A stretch of 64,000 nucleotides of DNA from Cyclobacteriaceae bacterium (GCA_020436085.1 JAGQYM010000001.1:101023-165022), one strand, 5' to 3'. Positions 45,812 to 56,073 are shown, counted from the first letter of the stretch. Notes: generated from the sequence alone by a model not told the origin. Numbers and translations: made by a program.

Positions 45812-47035
45812 GTGAATCTTCCCTTGTTTATCGCCAGGCGCTATTTCGTTTCCAAGCGAAAGCAAAATTTCATCAACATCATTTCGATTCTCTCAATGGT
45901 GGGTGTGGCTTTCTCCACTGCTGCACTGATCATTGTACTTTCGGTTTTCAATGGATTGGAGGGCTTGCTTCGATCACTTTACACGTCATTCGATCCGGAA
46001 CTCAAAATAGAAGCCACGCAGGGAAAGTCATTTGAAGTCTCAGACTCTCTCCTTTCCCGAATCAAAAATGTTGAGGGTGTTGAGGTTGTCACCGAAATCA
46101 TCGAAGACTATGCTTATGTCCGTTACCGGGATGCAGATATAGTAGCCACGATCAAAGGGGTGAGCGACAACTTTATTGATCAGCATAGACTTGACGAAAG
46201 GATTGTGCAAGGAGAACTTAAGCTACACAAAGGCGACATTGACTTTGCAATAATCGGCCGAGGAATACAATACGCTTTGTCAGTAGCGATTGATGAAGAG
46301 ATGTACGCACTGCAAATCTTTTATATCAAAGATCTTAGGCGATCATCTCTCGATGTTTCTCAAATGTATTCCCGTAAGACCATAAGACCTGGTGGCGTGT
46401 TTTCCATCGAAAAGAATTACGATGAGAATTACATTTTTCTTCCCCTCAACTTTGTTAAGGATTTACTCGACTATGGGGACAAGCGAACATCGCTGGAGAT
46501 AAAAACTACAGCGGGTGCCGATTTGGAGACGGTACGTGATCGGGTTAAAGAACAACTAGGTGAAAGTTTTCAGGTCCTCACCAACGAAGAACAGCAAAAA
46601 GATCTTTACCGACTCCTCAAAATTGAAAAGCTGTTTACCTTTCTCGCTCTTTCGCTTCTTATTACCGTTGGTTCCATCAACATCTTCTTTTCGCTGATGA
46701 TGCTCGCAATAGATAAAAAGAAAGACATCACAATTCTGTCAGCCATGGGCGCAGGTCAAAATCTCATTCAAAGAATTTTCTTCTCAGAAGGAGCTATCAT
46801 TTCATTCATTGGAGCGGGAACAGGTCTTGTACTGGGAGGGATTATATGCTGGCTTCAGGATCAATACGGACTCGTTGGCATGGGTATGGAAAATGCGGTG
46901 ATCGCCAACTATCCCGTCACTATGGTTTGGACAGACTTTGCTCTAACAAGTTTGGTGATCATAGCCGTCACTTTTTTGGTGTCATTTTACCCCGCGAGAT
47001 TGGCTTCCCGATCGTATTCCACGCAGTTTCTTTAG
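45812..47035 (+). CDS. ABC transporter permease of the LolC/LolE type
   Basis: A 407-residue FtsX/MacB-superfamily permease: N-terminal helix (FINIISILSMVGVAFSTAALIIVLSVFNGLEGL), a large periplasmic domain (about 50-270), and three C-terminal helices with LSLLITVGSINIFFSLMMLAIDKKKDITILSAMGA. This pattern is that of the LolC/E lipoprotein-release permeases. GTG start at 45812. No ATPase gene is adjacent. Ends ahead of a terminator. Confidence 0.88.
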   Translation: MNLPLFIARRYFVSKRKQNFINIISILSMVGVAFSTAALIIVLSVFNGLEGLLRSLYTSFDPELKIEATQGKSFEVSDSLLSRIKNVEGVEVVTEIIEDYAYVRYRDADIVATIKGVSDNFIDQHRLDERIVQGELKLHKGDIDFAIIGRGIQYALSVAIDEEMYALQIFYIKDLRRSSLDVSQMYSRKTIRPGGVFSIEKNYDENYIFLPLNFVKDLLDYGDKRTSLEIKTTAGADLETVRDRVKEQLGESFQVLTNEEQQKDLYRLLKIEKLFTFLALSLLITVGSINIFFSLMMLAIDKKKDITILSAMGAGQNLIQRIFFSEGAIISFIGAGTGLVLGGIICWLQDQYGLVGMGMENAVIANYPVTMVWTDFALTSLVIIAVTFLVSFYPARLASRSYSTQFL

Positions 47036-47050
47036 AGGCTGCCATGTAGG

Positions 47051-47078
47051 AAAACCGGTTAAATTGTCGGTTTTTTTT
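47051..47078 (+). terminator. Rho-independent terminator after the permease gene
   Basis: AAAACCG (47051-47057) pairs with CGGTTTT (47068-47074) across a ten-base loop and runs into eight T residues. It ends the rbfA-permease transcript. Confidence 0.8.
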
Positions 47079-47197
47079 GCCTCCAAATGCGTATTTTGCA
47101 ATTCTGCTTATTCCAAAAAGTCCATTTTTTTCACAGTTTGGGCTCTTTTTGATGGCAGTTGGTGTTTGAATTTCGAAAGAGAATTGGTGCTAACCCC

Positions 47198-50149
47198 ATG
47201 AAAGTATCGGCAACACAGCCATTTCAGATCATCTACTCGCTGTACCAGCACGAGTTCCTGGGGTTCATTTTTGAGTCTTTCATCGTCCACTTAGACGACA
47301 AGGGCAAGCTCACCTACCAGCATCAGAATATTTCCTCAAAAAATGCGCGGGAGTTCTCAAAAGGATTGGATGACCGGGACTTCGAGTTGATCGAACTCAT
47401 GGATAGTATGAGTCAGGACGCCATCCTGAAGCACTTTTCGAAGAAGATGATGAAGCCCAATGAGTTCTTTTCTAAAATCTATAAAAAAGATAAGGGCGAT
47501 GAGCTAGTGCAGGAGCAGATCGAAGCCTACATGGAAAAGCGAAGATCTAATGTGATGGAGAAGCTCTCCGGAAAGATGGTGTTTGAAATGGGCAACGATG
47601 GTGAACCCACCTGGCGAAAACTTGAGGTGATGCCTCACCGGGCGTCTATTCAATTTCATTTCAGACGTAGTGATGACAGCACCAATTACTATCCTACTCT
47701 TTCCTACGATGGAAAAAAAATAGAGCTTCCCAATGCCGGTGCGTATCTCGTTTGCAAAGACCCTGCGTGGTTAGTAGTCGATGGAAAACTTTATGGATTT
47801 GATGTACCCGTTGATGGGCGCAAACTGCTTCCTTTCCTGAGCAAAAAATTTGTTGTGATCCCAAAAAATCTTGAGGAGACTTATTACAACCGGTTCGTTG
47901 CGCCACTGATCGCCTCATTTGATAATGTTGAAGTTAATGGTTTCGAGATCGCTCGACATGACTTCACTCCACATCCATTGCTTACCCTTTCGGAACTGCC
48001 TCCTGTAACTACAAAAACCAATCCCAAACTTTTTGATGGGGACAACGGACACCAGGGACCAAGCGATGATGAGTCGGGCAAAATCATATTTGATCTTTCC
48101 TTCAAGTACGGAAAGCACCGGTTTAGAGGAGACTCTCCAGGTCCAGTTAGTGTGAAGCTCGAAAAACATGAAAACGATTATGTGTTTCATCGTTTTACAC
48201 GCAACCTCGATGACGAAAAAAAATACGCTCAAACATTGACTAAGCTCGGACTTCCTCTTCGCGGTGGATTTAGAACTGCAGTAGAAAAGGCCCACGCTTT
48301 CTCATGGCTCAATGAAAATCGTGTCAATCTTCTTAACCTAGGATTTGAAGTAAGCCAGCCTGACAACAAAGACAAGAAATACTTTGTTGGCAAAGCAGTA
48401 ATTGAACTGGATGTAAAAGAAAGCATTGACTGGTTCGACATTCATGCAAAAATATTTTTTGGAGAGTACGAAATCTCGTTCAAGGAACTTCGAAAACTCA
48501 TCCTCAGAAAAAAAGTAGAATTCAAACTGCCGAACGGAGAGATTGCAATTATCCCTGAGGCCTGGCTTGTAAAGTTTGGTGACTTGTTTGCCTTGAGTGA
48601 GACACGCGGCAAGAACGAGAAGCCAGTGCTGAAAAAACATCACATTACACTGCTGAAAGAACTGCAAGAGAATAATCTCGCCAAGGTTCACATGAGTGAA
48701 AAGCTGCGCAACCTTGACACTTTCAACGGGATCAAAGACTATCCGCTGCCAGAGAATTTTCAAGGTACTTTAAGACGATATCAGAAGGCTGGGTATAATT
48801 GGCTGTGCTTCCTCAATGAATTCAGGTTGGGCGGCTGTCTTGCTGACGATATGGGTTTGGGAAAAACAGTGCAGACCCTGGCCATGCTGCAGGCAGAAAA
48901 AGAGAAAGGCGAATCCGGTACCTCACTTTTGATAATGCCAACTTCATTGGTGTACAACTGGGAAATGGAAGCCGCGAAGTTTACACCTGACTTAAAAATC
49001 CTAAGCTACACCGGCACACATCGCAATAAGGACGTGTCCAGGTTTAGCAACTACGATTTGATTCTTACCTCCTATGGTATCACCAGGCTGGATATTGATC
49101 TGCTTCAAAACTTTTTCTTCAACTATATTATTCTTGACGAGTCGCAGGTAATCAAGAATCCGACTTCCAACATCGCGAAGTCAGTGATGAAGCTTAAGTC
49201 TCGGCACAGATTAACGCTTACCGGTACTCCATTGGAAAATACCACGTTGGATATTTGGTCGCAGATGACTTTCATCAATCCAGGGTTGTTGGGTGGCCAA
49301 ACTTTCTTCAAAAACGAATACTTGACTCCTATTGAGAAAAAAGGTGACGAGTTAAAGACCAAAAAGCTCAATGCGATTATCAAGCCTTTTATTCTCAGAA
49401 GACTTAAATCACAGGTAGCAACTGATCTGCCAGAGAAGGTGGAGAATGTTCACTACACAGACATGACTCCGGAGCAGGAAGAAAAATACGAGGAAGCAAA
49501 ATCATTTTATCGTCACAAGATTCTTGATCTCATTGAAAAGGAAGGAATTAACAGCTCGCGGTTTACCATTTTAGAGGGTCTTACAAAACTCAGGCAATTG
49601 TCGAACCACCCCCGAATGGTGGACCCTAATTATAAAGGTGATTCTGGCAAGATCAATGATGTCTTCCACATGATTGACAATGCCATTCAGGAAGGCCACA
49701 AGCTTCTTATTTTCAGTCAATTTGTCAAGCACCTTGAAATTGTAAGGGAACAGTTGCAGAAAAACAAAGTCCCCTTTGCATACATGGATGGATCAAGTAC
49801 TGATAGGAAAGATCAGGTCGCCATGTTCAATCACGATAAAAAAGTGAAGATTTTCTTGATCTCCATTAAAGCGGGTGGACTGGGACTTAATCTTACCGAA
49901 GCTGACTATGTGTTTATCCTTGATCCATGGTGGAACCCTGCGGTAGAGGCACAGGCTGTAGACAGAGCACACCGCATTGGGCAGAAGAAAAAAGTATTTA
50001 CCTATAAATTCATCACCCGCAACTCCGTTGAGGAAAAGATTCTCACTTTGCAAAAACACAAATTGAAATTATCAGAGAATCTCATCAGTACGGAAGAAAG
50101 CGTGATCAAAACGCTTACCAAAGAAGAAATTGAAATGCTGATGAATTAA
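47198..50149 (+). CDS. SNF2-family DEAD/DEAH helicase
   Basis: A 983-residue nucleic-acid-dependent ATPase. The N-terminal half (about 1-500) is a bacterial SNF2-associated region without a zinc SWIM motif. The motor starts at LADDMGLGKTVQTLAML (Walker A), continues with a DESQ box in ILDESQVIKNPTS and LTGTPLENTTLD, then the C-terminal helicase lobe with LLIFSQFVKHLEIV, the YMDGSST segment and QAVDRAHRIGQKKKVFTYKF. ATG 47198 was chosen because it begins the conserved KVSATQPFQIIYSLYQHE segment; open sequence to TTG 47159 adds little. Role probably in transcription or DNA maintenance. Confidence 0.93.
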   Translation: MKVSATQPFQIIYSLYQHEFLGFIFESFIVHLDDKGKLTYQHQNISSKNAREFSKGLDDRDFELIELMDSMSQDAILKHFSKKMMKPNEFFSKIYKKDKGDELVQEQIEAYMEKRRSNVMEKLSGKMVFEMGNDGEPTWRKLEVMPHRASIQFHFRRSDDSTNYYPTLSYDGKKIELPNAGAYLVCKDPAWLVVDGKLYGFDVPVDGRKLLPFLSKKFVVIPKNLEETYYNRFVAPLIASFDNVEVNGFEIARHDFTPHPLLTLSELPPVTTKTNPKLFDGDNGHQGPSDDESGKIIFDLSFKYGKHRFRGDSPGPVSVKLEKHENDYVFHRFTRNLDDEKKYAQTLTKLGLPLRGGFRTAVEKAHAFSWLNENRVNLLNLGFEVSQPDNKDKKYFVGKAVIELDVKESIDWFDIHAKIFFGEYEISFKELRKLILRKKVEFKLPNGEIAIIPEAWLVKFGDLFALSETRGKNEKPVLKKHHITLLKELQENNLAKVHMSEKLRNLDTFNGIKDYPLPENFQGTLRRYQKAGYNWLCFLNEFRLGGCLADDMGLGKTVQTLAMLQAEKEKGESGTSLLIMPTSLVYNWEMEAAKFTPDLKILSYTGTHRNKDVSRFSNYDLILTSYGITRLDIDLLQNFFFNYIILDESQVIKNPTSNIAKSVMKLKSRHRLTLTGTPLENTTLDIWSQMTFINPGLLGGQTFFKNEYLTPIEKKGDELKTKKLNAIIKPFILRRLKSQVATDLPEKVENVHYTDMTPEQEEKYEEAKSFYRHKILDLIEKEGINSSRFTILEGLTKLRQLSNHPRMVDPNYKGDSGKINDVFHMIDNAIQEGHKLLIFSQFVKHLEIVREQLQKNKVPFAYMDGSSTDRKDQVAMFNHDKKVKIFLISIKAGGLGLNLTEADYVFILDPWWNPAVEAQAVDRAHRIGQKKKVFTYKFITRNSVEEKILTLQKHKLKLSENLISTEESVIKTLTKEEIEMLMN

Positions 50150-51001
50150 TCAGGGATCGTTCCTTGATTTTTTCCATCTGTTATGTGACCACAGCCAGCC
50201 CGAAGGATCATTCTGAATCACTTGTTCTGTTTCTTTGACGTAATTTTCAATAACCGATACTGATCCTTTTTCAAACGGAGGCTCACCGAGCTTGACAAAT
50301 TGCATTTCGTAGAAGCCTCGTTTCACTTTTTTCACCTTAGCATAAAAAACCGGATACTGCATCATAGTCGCCAGATTATTTACAGCTTCGAAAAAGGCTG
50401 TATCCTGATGAAGAAATTCCGTCCAGTATCTTTTGTCATTGCCGTGACCAGGAAACTGATCAGCAACTATTGAAACCCCTCTGACAATATCCTTGCGCCT
50501 TACCATCTCACGCACCACTTCAGCGCGTTTCACGGGATACGAACCAAATCTTCCACGTGTCATCAACGAAAATCGATTGACCATCTCACTCCTTTGGGGT
50601 TGATAGACATAATCCACTGGAATCGGAAGCCACAAATTGGCCGCAGAAATAAGCCATTCCCAATTAAACTGATGCGATGCCAGGTAAAGCAAAGGCTGAC
50701 CCTTGTCTTTGTATGGCTGCATTACTTCTGGATTAGTGAATTTGATCCTCTGCTTCAACTCCTCTTCCGAAATTGTTAGGAGCTTCAGTGTTTCAACCAC
50801 ATAGTCACACAAATTGTGATAAAACCTTCTTTCTATTTCGTGGATTTCCTCGCTGCCTTTTTCAGGAAATGAATTTTTAAGATTTTTCACTACAATTTTC
50901 CTGCGGTATTTCACCAGGTAGAATGCAACGACAAAAAGAAAGTCAGAGAACAAATAAAGAACAGGGAGAGGAAGACGCGCCAGTACCTTGAGAAAAAACA
51001 T
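50150..51001 (-). CDS. Lipid A-type acyltransferase (LpxL/HtrB family)
   Basis: A 283-residue membrane-associated acyltransferase: N-terminal helix (LPVLYLFSDFLFVVAFYLV), the catalytic H-x4-D/E region in LYLASHQFNWEWLISAAN, and later GVSIVADQFPGHGNDKRYWTEFL. The family adds secondary acyl chains to lipid A or similar lipids. Convergent with the SNF2 gene, no gap. Confidence 0.9.
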   Translation of the reverse strand: MFFLKVLARLPLPVLYLFSDFLFVVAFYLVKYRRKIVVKNLKNSFPEKGSEEIHEIERRFYHNLCDYVVETLKLLTISEEELKQRIKFTNPEVMQPYKDKGQPLLYLASHQFNWEWLISAANLWLPIPVDYVYQPQRSEMVNRFSLMTRGRFGSYPVKRAEVVREMVRRKDIVRGVSIVADQFPGHGNDKRYWTEFLHQDTAFFEAVNNLATMMQYPVFYAKVKKVKRGFYEMQFVKLGEPPFEKGSVSVIENYVKETEQVIQNDPSGWLWSHNRWKKSRNDP

Positions 51002-51064
51002 TCCGGGTGTTTTACGTGGGGCAAGTTAATCAAGTATTGCTAGATTTGAATCCAATCTCATTTC

Positions 51065-51871
51065 ATGCAAGGCAAAGTAGTAATCATCACGGGCGGCTCA
51101 TCGGGTATAGGGAAAGCACTGGCCCTACAATTTGGTTCAAAGGGTTCACACATACTTATCACCGGACGAAAAAAAGAAGATCTGGATCTGGCCGTATCAG
51201 AAATTGCTTCGAAGGGAATTAAAGTCGTTGGTTGTCAGGCTGACGTAACGGTTGAAGGAGACAATAATAAAATGGTTGAGATGGCCATCAAGCAGTTCGG
51301 TAAAATTGACATCCTGATCAACAATGCCGGTATTTCGATGCGCTCACTTTTTCAGGAGGTTGAATTAAAAGTGATCCATCAGGTGATGAATATTAATTTC
51401 TTCGGATCGGTAAATGCAACTCACGCTGCCCTACCACACATCTTAAAAACAAAGGGATCAATCATTGGAATCTCTTCAATAGCGGGCTATCGTGGTTTGC
51501 CTGGAAGGACAGGCTACTCTGCTTCCAAGTTTGCCTTGAATGGATTTCTGGAAGCGTTGAGAACGGAGCTGCTTAAATCGGGAGTCCATGTGCTCACCGC
51601 ATGTCCAGGGTTCACGGCATCCAACATTCGTAAACGTTCGCTAACAAGTGAGGGCACGTCCCAAGGTGAATCGCCTCGTGCAGAGGAAAAGATGATGACT
51701 GCGGAGGAATGCGCTATGCATATTTATAATGCAACGGTTAAGCACAAGAAGACGTTGGTGCTCACAACTCAGGGCAAACTCACCGTGTTCTTAAATCGAT
51801 GGATGTCTGGTGCGCTAGATAAGATCGTTTATAACACTATGGCCAAAGAGGAAAACTCTCCTTTCAAGTAA
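51065..51871 (+). CDS. Short-chain dehydrogenase/reductase
   Basis: A 268-residue Rossmann enzyme: TGGSSGIGKALA binds NAD(P), INNAGISMRS, active Ser in GISSIAGYRG, and the YxxxK pair in TGYSASKFALNGFLEALRTELL. It belongs to the DHRS7-like branch, which often acts on lipids or sugars; substrate not known. A TAGATTTG box lies 16 nt before its ATG. It precedes radA by three bases. Confidence 0.92.
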   Translation: MQGKVVIITGGSSGIGKALALQFGSKGSHILITGRKKEDLDLAVSEIASKGIKVVGCQADVTVEGDNNKMVEMAIKQFGKIDILINNAGISMRSLFQEVELKVIHQVMNINFFGSVNATHAALPHILKTKGSIIGISSIAGYRGLPGRTGYSASKFALNGFLEALRTELLKSGVHVLTACPGFTASNIRKRSLTSEGTSQGESPRAEEKMMTAEECAMHIYNATVKHKKTLVLTTQGKLTVFLNRWMSGALDKIVYNTMAKEENSPFK

Positions 51872-51874
51872 GTA

Positions 51875-53257
51875 ATGGCAAAATCCAAATCCGTTTTTTA
51901 CTGTCAGAACTGTGGCTATGAATCATCCAAATGGCTTGGAAAATGCCCATCCTGTAATTCGTGGAATACCTTCGCGGAAGAAATCGTAGAAAAACTGGAG
52001 AAGGGAAGAACAGAGTGGCGTCAAGAGTCCAGCCGGGCGAGGGTACCCAAACCCAAAAAGCTTGATGAAATAGAAGCCACTTCTGGGATCAGGATAGCAA
52101 CTCCGGACAATGAACTAAACAGGGTACTCGGTGGAGGAATTATTCCAGGTTCGCTGATACTAATAGGAGGTGAACCGGGAATTGGGAAATCGACATTAAT
52201 GCTTCAAATAGCATTGACGCTAAAGGCACTGAAAGTACTTTACGTGTCTGGAGAGGAGAGCGAGCAACAAATAAAGATGAGGGCCGAAAGACTCTTTCCA
52301 AACCAGAAAGAAGCGGATAGTTTTTTTACTCTTACAGAAACCAACACTAAAAATATTTTCTCGTCAGTTGAGGAGTTACAACCTCAGTTAGTCATCATTG
52401 ACTCAATTCAAACATTGCATTCACATAATCTTGAATCCGCTGCGGGTAGTATCGGACAAGTGAGGCAATGCACCGCGGAACTCATGAAGTTCGCCAAAGA
52501 AACCAGCACGCCCGTATTTCTTGTGGGGCACATCACAAAAGATGGTATGCTGGCGGGACCAAAAGTGTTGGAACACATGGTAGATACCGTCCTACAATTT
52601 GAGGGCGATCGTCACCTTGCTTACCGCATTCTTCGCACGACTAAAAACAGATTTGGTTCAACTTCAGAGATAGGCATTTATGAAATGCTGGGATCGGGAC
52701 TTCGTGAAGTGTCAAATCCGTCCGAAATTTTGATTTCACAAAAAGATGGGCAGGTATCTGGTGCTACGATAGGTGCTACCATTGAAGGAAACAGGCCGTT
52801 ATTAATCGAGATACAATCACTGGTGAGCACAGCCTCGTACGGAACGCCACAACGAACACCCACTGGATTTGATCACAAAAGGTTGAATATGCTGCTGGCT
52901 GTTTTAGAAAAACGATGTGGCTTCAGAATGGGCACACAAGATGTATTCGTAAATATGGCGGGTGGAATAAAGGTGGAAGATCCTGCGATTGATCTTGCTG
53001 TTTGTATTTCAATTATCAGCTCGATGGAGGAGATTCCTGTTTCTGACAAGACTGCTTTTGCAGCAGAAGTCGGTCTGGGCGGTGAGCTAAGAGCAGTTAA
53101 TCGAATTGATCAGAGAATATCAGAAGCGGAGAAGCTGGGATTCGAAGAAATCTATATTTCAAAATATAATCAAAAGTCGATAGACATGAAGAAATCTAAG
53201 ATTGCGATCAAGTCATTTAGCAAGCTCACCGATGTGATTGCTGATCTGTTCAGTTAG
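51875..53257 (+). CDS. radA: DNA repair protein RadA (Sms)
   Basis: A 460-residue RecA-like branch-migration protein. N-terminal C4 zinc finger (Cys10, 13, 24, 27 in YCQNCG and GKCPSC), Walker A GEPGIGKST near residue 99, the RadA-specific RTTKNRFGSTSEIG, and a C-terminal Lon-protease-like domain (AVLEKRCGFRMGTQDVFVNMAGG, SKTAFAAEVGLGGELR-type). Complete. It overlaps the convergent lipoprotein gene by eight bases. Confidence 0.95.
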   Translation: MAKSKSVFYCQNCGYESSKWLGKCPSCNSWNTFAEEIVEKLEKGRTEWRQESSRARVPKPKKLDEIEATSGIRIATPDNELNRVLGGGIIPGSLILIGGEPGIGKSTLMLQIALTLKALKVLYVSGEESEQQIKMRAERLFPNQKEADSFFTLTETNTKNIFSSVEELQPQLVIIDSIQTLHSHNLESAAGSIGQVRQCTAELMKFAKETSTPVFLVGHITKDGMLAGPKVLEHMVDTVLQFEGDRHLAYRILRTTKNRFGSTSEIGIYEMLGSGLREVSNPSEILISQKDGQVSGATIGATIEGNRPLLIEIQSLVSTASYGTPQRTPTGFDHKRLNMLLAVLEKRCGFRMGTQDVFVNMAGGIKVEDPAIDLAVCISIISSMEEIPVSDKTAFAAEVGLGGELRAVNRIDQRISEAEKLGFEEIYISKYNQKSIDMKKSKIAIKSFSKLTDVIADLFS

Positions 53258-53825
53258 GTTGCTTACCGCGAAAACTAAAGGACACCCTGGATGACAACCG
53301 GTTAAACGTCAAGTCATCGGCCGAAAAAACCGGGCCCTTCGAACTTTCGCATACCTCTATAATTCTCGGTGTATTGACCACACTGTGAACAGTGAAAACT
53401 CTAAAAGAATCCTGACCCACCGGTCGCAGTCTAAAAACCAAGATGTCGTTGCTTGCCAAAACAAAGTCAGCAACTGAATACTGATGTGAGCCTCGCTCGG
53501 TTATAAAAACGACCACTGCGTACCTGTTCTCATTATCGTAAGCAAAATAGCTCGTGCCAAACTCCGTGACCTCAGAATTTGTCCAACTCAATCTTATTGT
53601 TTCATTGTTTATCTCCAGATAGCTACCATTTGAACATTCTCGACTAGTGGAAAAATTTGTGCCTTCGTCAACTGATGCGAAAGTCCGTTCGGCTGACTGA
53701 AATAGCTCTATCAAAGTTTGCTCGGTGACACGAGAAAAAGTCTTAGGCGAGGGCGGATCAACCAAACCTCCTCCGCCAACCGAGCAGCCAGAAATAAATA
53801 TTGTAAAAACGATAAGACTTCTCAT
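53250..53825 (-). CDS. Lipoprotein of unknown function
   Basis: A 191-residue lipoprotein (MRSLIVFTIFISGCSVGG with lipobox Cys). The rest is beta-rich with no recognisable domain (SWTNSEVTEFGTSYFAYDNENRYAVVVFI). ATG 53825 is preferred because it opens the lipobox signal; it lies five bases after the stop of the upstream barrel gene, so the two probably form one transcript. Confidence 0.75.
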   Translation of the reverse strand: MRSLIVFTIFISGCSVGGGGLVDPPSPKTFSRVTEQTLIELFQSAERTFASVDEGTNFSTSRECSNGSYLEINNETIRLSWTNSEVTEFGTSYFAYDNENRYAVVVFITERGSHQYSVADFVLASNDILVFRLRPVGQDSFRVFTVHSVVNTPRIIEVCESSKGPVFSADDLTFNRLSSRVSFSFRGKQPN

Positions 53826-53829
53826 TACA

Positions 53830-54474
53830 CTAAAAGACAAAACCAAGTCGAATCGAGCTGTTGAAGTTGGGACCAATTTGTAGCGTCCTGCCACCATTGT
53901 TCTGAACAGTACCCCCTCCCGCTAGTGTAATTTCGATATCGCTGCTGGAGACACTCTGCAATCCAAACCCGAACTCTGTTCCCACATAAAAATGTTTCGC
54001 GAAGTAGAAATCAGCTCCGGCTATTACATTGAAACCAATTCGGGTAAATCCTCTTTCCAATCCGTTGTCGGACCAGGCACCATTGATTTCAGTAAACGAT
54101 CCACCGCCATCATTTGTAACCTTCGAGTTCTTAATGGCAATATCCAGCTCAGCGGCAACATAAGGAGAGAGTCGTTCTGTACCCGCAAAATGTTTCTCAT
54201 ATCCCGGACGAATATTGAGTTCAAAATAATTTCGCTTCAAGTCTGATTGCGGTTCCTCTGATCGAACTGACGCAGCGAAGCCCATTCGATAGGCAGTGCG
54301 GTCAGTTCTAAACATCCGGAACCGCAGATAGTTAATGCTCAACGCATTTCCGGAAAACGGATCAAAATTCATTTCAGCCGTTATTTCCTTGGTGGTCGGC
54401 TTCAGGCCACCCTCTTGCGCAAAGCAAACAGAGGTCATCGCAAGGATTGAAAAAATGGTCAGGACTAATCTCAT
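53830..54474 (-). CDS. Outer-membrane beta-barrel protein
   Basis: A 214-residue exported protein (signal LTIFSILAMTSVCFAQ) with alternating strands ending in FNSSIRLGFVF, where the last residue Phe is typical of Bam-inserted barrels. Segments such as NYFELNIRPGYEKHFAG and HFYVGTEFGFGLQSV look like a porin-type small barrel. Coupled to the following lipoprotein gene. Confidence 0.82.
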   Translation of the reverse strand: MRLVLTIFSILAMTSVCFAQEGGLKPTTKEITAEMNFDPFSGNALSINYLRFRMFRTDRTAYRMGFAASVRSEEPQSDLKRNYFELNIRPGYEKHFAGTERLSPYVAAELDIAIKNSKVTNDGGGSFTEINGAWSDNGLERGFTRIGFNVIAGADFYFAKHFYVGTEFGFGLQSVSSSDIEITLAGGGTVQNNGGRTLQIGPNFNSSIRLGFVF

Positions 54475-54587
54475 AGTTGGTTGTTTCGTTCAGCCAGGCA
54501 TCGGATTATCCGACCTGCTATGAAAAGATAGTCACTGCCCACATCATATCCCTGTTATTGGAAGCATTTAAGTAATAATTTCGCTTC

Positions 54588-55196
54588 ATGGATTCATTCT
54601 TCGTTGAAACGCTTGGTTTCTCAGATGCTATTTTCAGTTTTCTTATTTTGCCACTTCTGATCTTCCTTGCACGCATTTGCGATGTATCAATTAATACCGT
54701 AAGAATTATCTACATGCTCGGTGGTCGCAGGCTCACCTCAACGATGCTTGGATTTTTCGAAGCTTTTATATGGCTCATGGCCATACGACAAATCTTCGCT
54801 CATCTGGATAACTGGCTTTGCTACATTGCCTATCCTGCGGGGTTCGCTAGTGGAATTTTTGTGGGAATGATCATTGAAGAAAAAATCGCTTATGGAAAAG
54901 TCGTAGTAAGAATAATCACCAGGAAGGACACGTCTGAATTTTTCGACTACCTGAACACTCAAAAGATTCGCTACACGAAACTTGAAGCCTTTGGACCTGA
55001 TGGAGAAGAAAGTGTAACCTTCAGTGTACTCGACCGCGAAAGACTTGACGATCTTTTACTGCATCTCAAGAAGACATTGCCAACCGCATTTTATACTGTA
55101 GAAGGTGTAAAGGCTGCGAGAGAAAGCGGGACACTTCCAGAACCAGCGGGGCGATTGCCTTTCATTTCAAGAATGAAAGGTGTGATTAGAAATTAA
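54588..55196 (+). CDS. DUF2179-type membrane protein (UPF0316-like)
   Basis: A 202-residue protein with three N-terminal membrane helices (FLILPLLIFLARICDVS and others) and a soluble DUF2179 domain (KVVVRIITRKDTSEFFDYLNTQKIRYTKLEAFG) that resembles a small alpha/beta ligand-binding fold. The stop overlaps the convergent desulfhydrase gene by 11 bases. Function unknown. Confidence 0.88.
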   Translation: MDSFFVETLGFSDAIFSFLILPLLIFLARICDVSINTVRIIYMLGGRRLTSTMLGFFEAFIWLMAIRQIFAHLDNWLCYIAYPAGFASGIFVGMIIEEKIAYGKVVVRIITRKDTSEFFDYLNTQKIRYTKLEAFGPDGEESVTFSVLDRERLDDLLLHLKKTLPTAFYTVEGVKAARESGTLPEPAGRLPFISRMKGVIRN

Positions 55197-56073
55197 ACCC
55201 TGATCGACCTTGAAGTCCGCCTGTATGAAGTGCGAGAATTTTTGAATTCCCCTCAAAGGCTCCACTCTTCAACAATTCAATTAGGCCAAACATCATCTTT
55301 CCGGTATAAATAGGATCGAGGGGAACTTCATGTTGCAATTCAAAGTGAGTAATAAAATCAATCAGCTGGCCATTCACTTTCCCATAGCCACCAAAGTGAA
55401 ATGAAGTTTCAACGCGCCAGTTTCGCAAGTTGTTTTTCAGCCATGGTTCAATATCTCTATTCAAAAATGAACCTCCTTTCAAAGATGAAAACCCGATTAT
55501 CTTTTTTTGCGGTAGGGCATTGATCAATCCCGCGATTGTTCCTCCAGTACCAACGGGTAGAATCAGGTAATCAAAATCATGATTTCTTGCCAAGATCAAT
55601 CCCCACTCTTCAACACCTTTGATGGCAAGTTCGTTGGTGCCTCCCTCAGGGATTAAAAAGAATTCACCGAATTGGTCCTTGAGTGATTTAATAAAACCTT
55701 CATCTGCTTTGTGACGATATTGCTCGCGATCAATATACACCAAACGCATCCCTTGCCTTTCAGCAAACGACAAAGTTGGATTTAGGGGCAAAGTCCTTTC
55801 ACCTCTGACTATGCCGATGCTTTTGATGTTCAGTTCACGAGCTGCTGCAGCCGTTGCGTAAAGGTGATTTGAATATGCACCGCCAAACGTGAGCAATGTA
55901 TCGCATCCGGCAGCAGCGGCTGCCTCTAGGTTATATTTCAATTTCCACCACTTGTTTCCAGAAACGAGCGCGTGGTTCTGATCCTCTCTTAGGATGGAAA
56001 CCGCCTGGCTGGATTCTGCTAGTAAATTTAGCCTGACAGCTTTGGGTACTATGTATTCCAGCTTTTTACTCAA
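55186..56073 (-). CDS. PLP-dependent D-cysteine desulfhydrase / ACC deaminase-like enzyme
   Basis: A 295-residue fold-type II PLP enzyme. The PLP Lys44 lies in SGNKWWKLKYNLE, followed by TLLTFGGAYSNHLYATAAAAREL and LILPVGTGGTIAGLI. The ACC deaminase/D-cysteine desulfhydrase branch fits best, though specificity cannot be read from sequence. TTG start at 56073: no ATG precedes the first conserved strand. Divergent from the radical SAM gene. Confidence 0.88.
   Translation of the reverse strand: MSKKLEYIVPKAVRLNLLAESSQAVSILREDQNHALVSGNKWWKLKYNLEAAAAAGCDTLLTFGGAYSNHLYATAAAARELNIKSIGIVRGERTLPLNPTLSFAERQGMRLVYIDREQYRHKADEGFIKSLKDQFGEFFLIPEGGTNELAIKGVEEWGLILARNHDFDYLILPVGTGGTIAGLINALPQKKIIGFSSLKGGSFLNRDIEPWLKNNLRNWRVETSFHFGGYGKVNGQLIDFITHFELQHEVPLDPIYTGKMMFGLIELLKSGAFEGNSKILALHTGGLQGRSGFNF

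Noticed and set aside
47159-47197. Longer N-terminus of the SNF2 helicase from TTG 47159
   Set aside because: It lies before the conserved KVSATQPFQ segment and ATG 47198 gives the expected N-terminus.
53826-53897. Extended N-terminus of the lipoprotein near 53.8 kb
   Set aside because: It overlaps the barrel gene and hides the lipobox signal; ATG 53825 fits better.
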